Assembly: GCA_934358955.1 (NCBI GenBank)
Contig: CAKRLC010000019.1
Span: forward strand, 1-35,308
Length of the DNA stretch: 35,308 nt
Source: an uncultured Roseburia sp.
GTDB taxonomy: Bacteria > Bacillota > Clostridia > Lachnospirales > Lachnospiraceae
Reading direction: 5' to 3'
A model generated the notes under the pieces. The model saw only the letters and a list, made by a program, of their open reading frames with translations, was not told the DNA's origin and searched no databases. The translations under genes were made by a program, and so were the position numbers. This document shows, in pieces, positions 25,235-32,055 of this stretch (position 1 is its first letter; each line of letters opens with the position of its first letter).

Positions 25235-26092
25235 ATGGGATTATTAAGATTCAGTTATCGTTCGGAAATATTAAGCCTTCACACCAATATTACGGTTACG
25301 CTGCCATCAGAGGAAATGACATATTATTCACTGACAGAAGCAAAGCGGGAGGAAGGTGTCGCACCAAGAAGAAAATGGGAATACCGTGACGGAATGAAAT
25401 TCCAGACGGTGTATCTATTGCATGGAGGTGGGGATGATGATACTTGCGTTGTCAGAAAATCAAATATTGAGCGTTATGCAGAAGAAAACTGTGTAATGAC
25501 AGTAACTGCCCAGGTGAATGACAGCTTTTTTATGGATACACAGTATGGATATAAATATTTTACATTTATGACAGAAGAACTGCCCAAAGTGATCCAGACA
25601 ATGTTTCCATCATCAAAAAAGAGGGAAGATAATTTTGTGGCAGGTCTCGCGATGGGAGGAAATGGGGCTCTTGCATTAGGATTAAAAAGACCGGATTTAT
25701 ATACAGTATGTGTAGATCTTTCCGGTGGTATCGGATGCAGTGTGGATACAGACGCTTTTATAGAAGAAGTACGCACTTTGAAGATGAAAAGAATGCAGAG
25801 TACATTTGGAGATCCTGAAAAATTAAGAGACAGTGAGTATGATCTGGGTGGCTATGTGAGAAGGGCGGTCAAAAACGGAATGAAGCTTCCAGATATTTAT
25901 ATTGCAGTTGGTGAAAATGATTTCATTCGTGATGTGGTACGCAAGGATAAGGATGCACTTATTTCTTATGGTGTGCCGGTGCATTATGAAGAAGTAAAAG
26001 GATATACACATGACTGGAATTTCTGGGATCTGTACTTGAAAAAAGCTCTCAAAGAGTGGCTGCCATTGAAGCGGGAACCGATATATTTGTAG
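25235..26092 (+). CDS. EstA-family esterase homologue with catalytic Ser replaced by Ala
   Basis: 285 aa from ATG 25235, preceded by GGAGGAGAG; an in-frame ATG at 25175 lies inside the previous gene. All family marks are present: YLLHGGGDDDT, YGYKYFTFMTEELP, acid D229 in VGENDFIRD, and H259 in YTHDWNFWD. But the elbow reads VAGLAMGGNGA, so residue 139 is Ala (codon GCG, 25649-25651) where Ser is required. TCG to GCG is one base change. The rest of the triad is intact, unlike the other two altered proteins. It is probably inactive as an esterase but may still bind substrate. A recent mutation or sequencing error is the alternative. Confidence 0.85.
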   Translation: MGLLRFSYRSEILSLHTNITVTLPSEEMTYYSLTEAKREEGVAPRRKWEYRDGMKFQTVYLLHGGGDDDTCVVRKSNIERYAEENCVMTVTAQVNDSFFMDTQYGYKYFTFMTEELPKVIQTMFPSSKKREDNFVAGLAMGGNGALALGLKRPDLYTVCVDLSGGIGCSVDTDAFIEEVRTLKMKRMQSTFGDPEKLRDSEYDLGGYVRRAVKNGMKLPDIYIAVGENDFIRDVVRKDKDALISYGVPVHYEEVKGYTHDWNFWDLYLKKALKEWLPLKREPIYL

Positions 26093-26106
26093 AAGGAAAG
26101 AAAAAA

Positions 26107-27615
26107 ATGGAGAAGAGGAAGATAAATTTGTTTCCGGGAATACCGGACAACGACAACAGACACTATCTGCCGGAATATTTAAAAAACAGCGAGATTGTTG
26201 TTAATGAAAATGGAAATAACTCGCAGGTTTATCCAAAAAGGTTAAAAGAGTGCAGAGGAGTACTGGTGGATAATGAGGAAGATGTATGGTATGAGTATGT
26301 TCCAGAATCTTATGATCCGACGAAGAAAACACCGCTTGTGTTATCAATGCATGGCGGACTGATGACTGGATGGGGACAGGCAATATATACTTCCTGGACG
26401 CTTGTGGCTGACAGGGAAGGATTCATTGTTGTCTTCCCAAATGCAGCTTCAAAAAGAATGTGGATGATGGAATGTGACTGGGAGAAAGTGGTAGAAACAC
26501 AGAAACTGATCTCAGGAGATGTGCCACTGCTCCACAAACCAGAAGAACATGTAGCCGACTATCATGATGTAAAAAAGACAGCAGCGTTGATTAAAAAGAT
26601 GCAGGAAAAATACAATATTGATGTCGGAAGGATTTATATGCAGGGGATGTCAATGGGAAATGCAATGACAAGCCAGTTTGCAAGATATATGGGAAGTATT
26701 CTTGCAGGTGCAGCAGGGTCAGGTTGTCCGACAAATTCTAAGCTGTTGTTTGATGAAAACAGTCAGATTATCAACCAATCAGGACCTTTGGATATATGGC
26801 AGTCAAGGCTGGAGCTTGATAAAGTTCCACCTCATTACAGGGAAGGAGACCATGAAACCATCCGATACAATCTAAAATATTGGAACCAGGTCAATGAATG
26901 TGAGAGACTTCCGAAGATAGGTATTTGTGATGAATATAATTTTGCATTCTATAAAGGTAAAAAAGGCAATAATGTGCTGATGGATGTAAAAAACAGGGAT
27001 CACGGACAGACCTTTGATGATGCAGAACTGGTATGGGATTATCTTTTCTCCGGATGCTATAAAGATGAAAATGGCAGATTGTGTCATAGTGAACCGAGAA
27101 AAAAATGGTGTATAGATGATGTGAATCTTGCAGTTGCAAAAGATTGCAGAAAAGCCTGGGTTAATAACGGCATTATGGAACTTCATAAACCATGTTTCTT
27201 CTGGGAAAAAGTAAAATATCATGGATTAAACGGTGATGCGATTGTTCGTGGATCTTATGCGTATGTGCCCGTAAGTTCACTTGCGGAAATTTTCCATATG
27301 GATTACCAGACAGAGAAAAATGGAAGAGTGGCATATTTATCCGGTATACCTCAAATCGGAAAAGTTGCTGCCAGCGAAGTGGCAGAAATCCAGTTCGCAG
27401 AAGGCAATATTGCCTGTGTGATCAACAACTCCGTGGAATCAATGTATGCAGATGCAGTGATGGAAGACGGGGAACTGTGTGTATCGCTGGAATGGTTTGC
27501 CAGAAGATTTTTAAGCCTTCACGTATCAGAATGCGATGGAGTGATTTATGCAACAGACCATCCTTCACAGCTTTCATGGCATATGGCAGATTTGATCAGG
27601 GCATATCTTGAATAG
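26107..27615 (+). CDS. PHB-depolymerase-like esterase with C-terminal stalk-like domain (copy 4)
   Basis: 502 aa from ATG 26107, chosen because GAAGGAAAG precedes it and the longer frame from 26056 would overlap the previous gene. It shares with copies 1-3 the leader FPGIPDNDNRHYLPE, MHGGLMTGWGQ, S182 in MQGMSMGN, and His in KNRDHGQTFD. The acid position reads CDEYN where the others have GEDN or GENN; only Glu is kept. The stalk-like part has a short insertion (YLSGIPQIGKVAASEVAEIQFAEG in place of the compact loop). It is the most divergent copy and is separated from the tandem array by 11 kb. Cytoplasmic. Confidence 0.82.
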   Translation: MEKRKINLFPGIPDNDNRHYLPEYLKNSEIVVNENGNNSQVYPKRLKECRGVLVDNEEDVWYEYVPESYDPTKKTPLVLSMHGGLMTGWGQAIYTSWTLVADREGFIVVFPNAASKRMWMMECDWEKVVETQKLISGDVPLLHKPEEHVADYHDVKKTAALIKKMQEKYNIDVGRIYMQGMSMGNAMTSQFARYMGSILAGAAGSGCPTNSKLLFDENSQIINQSGPLDIWQSRLELDKVPPHYREGDHETIRYNLKYWNQVNECERLPKIGICDEYNFAFYKGKKGNNVLMDVKNRDHGQTFDDAELVWDYLFSGCYKDENGRLCHSEPRKKWCIDDVNLAVAKDCRKAWVNNGIMELHKPCFFWEKVKYHGLNGDAIVRGSYAYVPVSSLAEIFHMDYQTEKNGRVAYLSGIPQIGKVAASEVAEIQFAEGNIACVINNSVESMYADAVMEDGELCVSLEWFARRFLSLHVSECDGVIYATDHPSQLSWHMADLIRAYLE

Positions 27616-27624
27616 GAGAAAACA

Positions 27625-28473
27625 ATGGCATTAAATCAAATTACATATTATTCCAAAATGATGGAAATGGAAATGGGAATTGATGTGATCATTCCTGAAA
27701 ACAAATGGGGACATTCGCTTGCAGACCGTCCGAAAGACTATAAATATCCGGTGCTGTGGCTTCTGTGCGGTGGTGGATTTGATTATACAGACTGGCAGAG
27801 ATACACAGCAATTGAGCTATATGCAGCACAGGCGGGAATTGCAGTTGTAATGCCAAGTGCCTATTATTCAGGGTATATGGACACTGCCCATGGCGATTAT
27901 AAATATTTTTCAGTGATCACAGATGAGATATCCAGGCTGGCTGTAAGGCTGTTCCCACTGTCAGAAAAAAGAAAAGATAATTTTGTGGCAGGATTTTCTA
28001 TGGGAGGATATGGTGCATTCAAGTGGGCAATGCAGCATCCGGAAAAATTCCAGTGCTGCGGCGTATTTTCAGGACCAGTCGGGATCGTGCCGCATGAGCC
28101 GGTTCATTATAAGGAAGATGAGATTGGTTTAAGAGAAGACGAAAATGAACCATGTCCGGAAGGATTTAAGACAATGATCGCAGCATTTGGCTCTGCAAAA
28201 GATCGGAGAAATACACCTGATGATAATTTTCATATGATCGAACAGCACTTAAAAAATCATACCGATCTGCCAGAATTTTATATTTCCACAGGACAGGAAG
28301 ATGCAATCGCATTTGATAATTATAATCAGGCAGATTGGATGCATCAGGCAGGATTGGAATTTCTGGATATCAGGGATCATGGCAGACATAACTGGGATTA
28401 TTGCGATAAAAAAGTAAAAGAGTTTCTGGAATGGATTCCATTAAAAAATGTTTTTAAAATGGAGGAAGCATAA
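27625..28473 (+). CDS. EstA-type cytoplasmic esterase (paralogue of 9433-10242)
   Basis: 282 aa. Complete triad: S125 in VAGFSMGGYGA, D226 in STGQEDAIAFD and H255 in DHGRHNWDYC. It shares long identical stretches with the gene at 9433 (VIIPEN-WGHSLADRPK, KYPVLWL, GGGFDYTDWQRYTA). It has an extra acidic loop at about 160-180 (HYKEDEIGLREDENEP). AGGAG overlaps the stop of the previous gene. It is followed without any gap by a pseudoesterase gene, whereas its paralogue is preceded by one, so an EstA-like enzyme and a pseudoesterase are neighbours in both groups. Confidence 0.88.
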   Translation: MALNQITYYSKMMEMEMGIDVIIPENKWGHSLADRPKDYKYPVLWLLCGGGFDYTDWQRYTAIELYAAQAGIAVVMPSAYYSGYMDTAHGDYKYFSVITDEISRLAVRLFPLSEKRKDNFVAGFSMGGYGAFKWAMQHPEKFQCCGVFSGPVGIVPHEPVHYKEDEIGLREDENEPCPEGFKTMIAAFGSAKDRRNTPDDNFHMIEQHLKNHTDLPEFYISTGQEDAIAFDNYNQADWMHQAGLEFLDIRDHGRHNWDYCDKKVKEFLEWIPLKNVFKMEEA

Positions 28474-29223
28474 ATGGCACATATAGAAATTCACGCATTG
28501 TCCGTAAAGCTGGCAGGAACTTTTGATGCACATGTTTTTTTCCCGGAAGAGGAAGTGATAAAGTCAGAAAAAAAGTTTCCTGTATTGTGGATGATACATG
28601 AGGATGGAACCGGAACCTTTGATCTGATGCGCCATACAGCGCTTATGGAAAAAATTGCAGAAGAGAAACAAATATTTGTGATTGCTCCGATGGTAAGTCA
28701 CTCACTTGCAACAAATATGGTATATGGAACAAAGAATGAAGATTTTCTGTCAGAAGAATGCCTTGAAATTTTCCGGTTCTTATATCCGATCAGCGGTAAA
28801 AAAGAAGACAATTATATTTTTGGAATTCACTCCGGTGCTTATGGTGCAATAAAGCTTGCAATGAAGCATCCGGATGTGTACGCAGGGGGCTTTGCCGTCA
28901 ATGGTGAACTGGATATCGTAAAACGATGCATGGACAGTAAAAACAGGCAGACCGGATTCAGAAACCAGACAGAAGAATCATTAAAAGCAGTTTTCGGAGA
29001 TCTTAATACAGTATCTGGCGGACAGGAAGATCTGTATCATCTGGTAGAAAATGCACAGACGAAGATTGAGCTTTTCTGCAGCACACAGTTGCAATGTTGC
29101 AAGGATAACGAAAGGCTTAAAGAAGCAGACACGAATATTACTTTAACAAAGGATGAGAGGGAAGAGGATTTCCAGCAGATAGAAGAGATGATCGAAACAG
29201 GAGTCAACTGCTTTGTTGGATAA
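28474..29223 (+). CDS. EstA-family homologue with altered nucleophile elbow (probable pseudoenzyme)
   Basis: 249 aa; the ATG directly follows the TAA of the previous gene, and the ribosome site GGAGG is inside that gene, so translation is coupled. It is the paralogue of 8655-9419: both begin with an I-E-(M/I)-(N/H)-A-L-S pattern and share KFPVLW/KYPVLW and LATNM-YG/LCTNM-YG. The elbow reads FGIHSGAYGA, placing His119 where the catalytic Ser belongs, with a Ser one position later. The C-terminal His motif (HDWxFW) is absent. The fold seems kept, but the normal triad is not. Whether the shifted S120 could act as a nucleophile is open, though the missing His makes it unlikely. Confidence 0.8.
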   Translation: MAHIEIHALSVKLAGTFDAHVFFPEEEVIKSEKKFPVLWMIHEDGTGTFDLMRHTALMEKIAEEKQIFVIAPMVSHSLATNMVYGTKNEDFLSEECLEIFRFLYPISGKKEDNYIFGIHSGAYGAIKLAMKHPDVYAGGFAVNGELDIVKRCMDSKNRQTGFRNQTEESLKAVFGDLNTVSGGQEDLYHLVENAQTKIELFCSTQLQCCKDNERLKEADTNITLTKDEREEDFQQIEEMIETGVNCFVG

Positions 29224-29238
29224 AAAAGGAGGAGCCTT

Positions 29239-30120
29239 ATGAGCTTTCAGGTAAATGACAGATTATACTGGCCGGAAGGAAAGAAAAAAGCGTTTACAGT
29301 AAGTTATGATGATGGGATCGAGCAGGACCGCAGATTAATTCAGATGATGAATGAGCGAGGAATCAGAGGAACTTTCAATTTGAATTCAGGACTGCTTGGA
29401 AGGAAAGGTCGTGTAGCAGCAGGGAAAAAGGAAGTAGATCATATAAAAGTACCGGCAGAGGAAATAACTGAACTTTATGCAGGACATGAGATTGCGGCAC
29501 ATGGAGTATATCATGAATCTATGTTTGGAATGGATACTGCAAGATGCACGGAAGAGATTTTAACCTGCAGAAAAGAACTTGAGCAGATCACCGGAAGACC
29601 GCTGACTGGATTTGCATATGCATTTGGTGCCGTGGATGAAAACATTTTAAAGGCTGTTAGATTAAGCGGCATTTCTTATGCAAGAACCATTACAGCAACC
29701 CATAAGTTTGATATTCCGCAGGATTTCCTGAAGTGGGACCCGACCTGCCATCATGATGATGAAAATGTCATGAATCTTGCAGATACTTTTTTGTCGGATG
29801 ATTTTTACTTTTCCATGTACAGTCCTGCAAAACTGTTTTATGTATGGGGACACAGCTATGAATTTGACCAGAACGATAACTGGGATCACATGGATCAGTT
29901 GCTAGACAAAGTATCCGGAAAGAAGGATGTCTGGTACGCAACAAACGGACAGATCAGAAGCTATGTCGAGGCATATCGACAGCTTATTTTTTCAGTCGAC
30001 AGTACAAAGGTTTACAATCCGTCCTGCATAAGTGTGTGGCTCGGTGGAATTTTTTCCGGACAAACGGTGGAAGTAAAACCGGGAGAAATTACAGAATTGC
30101 TGCCGGCAGTTGAGATGTAG
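29239..30120 (+). CDS. NodB-type polysaccharide deacetylase family protein, cytoplasmic
   Basis: 293 aa. Motif 1 is SYDDG (D24, D25), motif 2 is H88-G-V-Y-H92, giving the metal-binding D-H-H set, and FAYAFG near 205 corresponds to the family's motif 3. Such enzymes remove N- or O-acetyl groups from sugars. Most are exported; this one has no signal peptide. The last 55 or so residues (from YRQLIFSVDSTKV) form a beta-rich tail beyond the usual domain. Strong site AAGGAGG before the ATG, 15 bp after the previous gene. It suggests that the imported compound carries acetyl groups on sugar. Confidence 0.87.
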   Translation: MSFQVNDRLYWPEGKKKAFTVSYDDGIEQDRRLIQMMNERGIRGTFNLNSGLLGRKGRVAAGKKEVDHIKVPAEEITELYAGHEIAAHGVYHESMFGMDTARCTEEILTCRKELEQITGRPLTGFAYAFGAVDENILKAVRLSGISYARTITATHKFDIPQDFLKWDPTCHHDDENVMNLADTFLSDDFYFSMYSPAKLFYVWGHSYEFDQNDNWDHMDQLLDKVSGKKDVWYATNGQIRSYVEAYRQLIFSVDSTKVYNPSCISVWLGGIFSGQTVEVKPGEITELLPAVEM

Positions 30121-30123
30121 GAG

Positions 30124-30196
30124 CGTTACTTATACTCAGCCGAAAAATGTCTGTTGTTTTGTGGCGTAAAGACAGATTCAGGCATGAACAGTAACG
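30124..30196. repeat. Longer intergenic element with CGTTACT...AGTAACG ends
   Basis: 73 bp bounded by a 7-bp perfect inverted repeat (30124-30130 and 30190-30196). Its right end, TGAACAGTAAC, equals that of the 36-bp repeats, and its centre (TGTTTTGTGGCGTAA) resembles the structure at 17358-17461. An inner TGTCT/AGACA pair could add a stem. It separates the deacetylase gene from the carboxylesterase gene. Confidence 0.6.
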
Positions 30197-30260
30197 TAGA
30201 AGAAAGCACAGCTAGTACTGTGATGAAGATAAAAGAGGAAAAGACAAGGAGGAGATTTAT

Positions 30261-31796
30261 ATGAATCAATATGTATTTGAAGAAGAAAGACCCGTAGTTG
30301 ACACAAAATGCGGAAAAATAAGAGGAATTACTTATGGTGGAATCAATACTTTTATGGGAATTGATTATGCAAGAGCTAAAAGATTTCAGATGCCAGTTGA
30401 AATTGAACCGTGGGAAGGAATCAAAAACGCGTATCAGCATGGACCAATTTCAAGACAGGTTCTTAAGCTAAAACCTTTTTTCACCTACAGGGGACTTCAT
30501 ATGTTAGAGGAAGAGAGCGAAGACTGTCAGAACCTTAATATCTGGGCACCAAAGGGAGGAACAGAGAAAAAGCCGGTATTTGTATGGATCCACGGTGGTG
30601 GGTTCTTCGGAGGAAATGCTTTTGAGGAGTATTCTTTTGAAGGAGCAAATCTTGCAAGACATGGAGATATCATTTTTGTTTCCATAAACCACAGACTGAA
30701 TATTTTAGGACATTTAAATCTTGACCAGTATGGAGAAGAATTTAAGGATTCCCCAAACGTAGGTATTGCAGATTTAGTTGTTGCAATGAAATGGATTCAT
30801 GAAAACATTGCTGCATTCGGCGGAGATCCGGAAAATGTGACGATCTGCGGACATTCCGGAGGTGGAGGAAAAGTACAGTGTCTCTTCCAGCTGAAAGAAG
30901 CTGCACCATATTTCCAGAGAGGCATCGTACTGAGTGGTGCCAGATCAGATGAAGCATACCATCTTGATGACGGAACAGCCAGCCGTGAGACTGCAAAGAA
31001 AATGTTGGATTATCTTGGAATTACGAAAGATAATATTGAAAAAATATACGATGTTTCTTATGAAAAATTATGCGAAGCTCTTAAAGCTACAGGATCAAAT
31101 CCGTTTGACTGGTCACCGATCCCGAACGATTATTTCCCAGGATTCCCAGCAGAAGTCGGATTGATGCCATTTTCAAAAGACAAGCCAATCATCTATGGCT
31201 CCGTACTCGGAGAAATGCCTACTGTCAAACTTACTTACGAAGAAAAACTGGCTCTTAACAATGATGAGGAAGGAAAACTCGTATACTTAAAGGATCGTTA
31301 TGGTGATTCCTGCGAAACACTTATGGAAATGTTCAAAAAAGCGTATCCAGATCACGATATTTTGGATCTTGCATATATGGACAGCCGCTGTCGCCGCGCA
31401 GCAGTGAGATCGGTAAGGGCGCATATGGCGGCTGGATGCAATAAGGTATATAATTTTCTTGCATCCTATACTGTTCCGGAAGGTGGGCGTATTCCTATCT
31501 GGCATGGAGGGGAAGTTGCATACATTTTCAGAAACGAGGACAGAGTATATGTACTCAATGAGGAAAAATATGGTCAGCAGTATTCCAAAACACTCAGTAC
31601 AATGGTACTTAATTTTGTGAGAAATGGCGATCCGAATTGTAAATATCTGCCGCAGTGGGATCCATGCGAAGAGAATCAGATTCATACAATGATCATTGAC
31701 AGAGAGTGCAGAGAAGTAACAAATCATGACCTTGATCTTGTTGAATTATTCGAAAAAGTGAATCCGAAATTTGTTCTGAATCTGGATTTAAAGTAA
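30261..31796 (+). CDS. Type B carboxylesterase (PnbA-like), cytoplasmic
   Basis: 511 aa. Oxyanion hole HGGGFFGG (111-118), nucleophile S199 in ICGHSGGGGK, acid E318 in GSVLGEMPT and H415 in IPIWHGGEVAYIF. The family consensus at the elbow is GESAGG; here it is GHSGGG, a minor variant with Ser kept. Typical length. No signal peptide. The ribosome site AAGGAGGAG is strong. A 140-bp gap with the repeat at 30124-30196 separates it from the deacetylase gene, so it may be co-transcribed or have its own promoter. Such enzymes hydrolyse a broad range of short acyl and aryl esters. Confidence 0.9.
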   Translation: MNQYVFEEERPVVDTKCGKIRGITYGGINTFMGIDYARAKRFQMPVEIEPWEGIKNAYQHGPISRQVLKLKPFFTYRGLHMLEEESEDCQNLNIWAPKGGTEKKPVFVWIHGGGFFGGNAFEEYSFEGANLARHGDIIFVSINHRLNILGHLNLDQYGEEFKDSPNVGIADLVVAMKWIHENIAAFGGDPENVTICGHSGGGGKVQCLFQLKEAAPYFQRGIVLSGARSDEAYHLDDGTASRETAKKMLDYLGITKDNIEKIYDVSYEKLCEALKATGSNPFDWSPIPNDYFPGFPAEVGLMPFSKDKPIIYGSVLGEMPTVKLTYEEKLALNNDEEGKLVYLKDRYGDSCETLMEMFKKAYPDHDILDLAYMDSRCRRAAVRSVRAHMAAGCNKVYNFLASYTVPEGGRIPIWHGGEVAYIFRNEDRVYVLNEEKYGQQYSKTLSTMVLNFVRNGDPNCKYLPQWDPCEENQIHTMIIDRECREVTNHDLDLVELFEKVNPKFVLNLDLK

Positions 31797-31846
31797 GAAC
31801 CATATAAAAATATGATTACAATGGAAAAACATATTTAGCTTGGGAT

Positions 31847-31887
31847 ATAATGCCATCTGGAAGAATTGTTCTGCCAGATGGCATTAT
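31847..31887 (+). promoter_or_regulatory. Perfect 14-bp hairpin downstream of the carboxylesterase gene
   Basis: 31847-31860 and 31874-31887 are perfectly complementary with a 13-nt loop. No run of T follows on the plus strand. It may be an RNA-stabilising 3' end, an atypical terminator or an operator. The rest of the 259-bp gap to 32056 holds no convincing gene. Confidence 0.55.
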
Positions 31888-32055
31888 TGGCGTAATAGAG
31901 TTGTTTTGTATAGCTGAATTCTTTCGGTTGCATGAAAATCCAAAACAGGCTATATTTTTATATAGTTTTAATTTTAGTAAAAGAAAAACAGACATTCATG
32001 AACTGGATTATAAGGACAGGCAAATCATGGAAGCTACAGTATAAAAGGACATATT

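Noticed and set aside
8655..31796. Biosynthetic gene cluster (polyketide or peptide) because of many alpha/beta hydrolases
   Set aside because: No synthase, carrier protein, ligase or tailoring oxidoreductase is present; regulators and transporters are of the sugar-uptake type.
31850..32044. 64-codon plus-strand frame between the carboxylesterase and the helicase genes
   Set aside because: It begins inside the perfect hairpin at 31847-31887, has no ribosome site and its product resembles no family I know.
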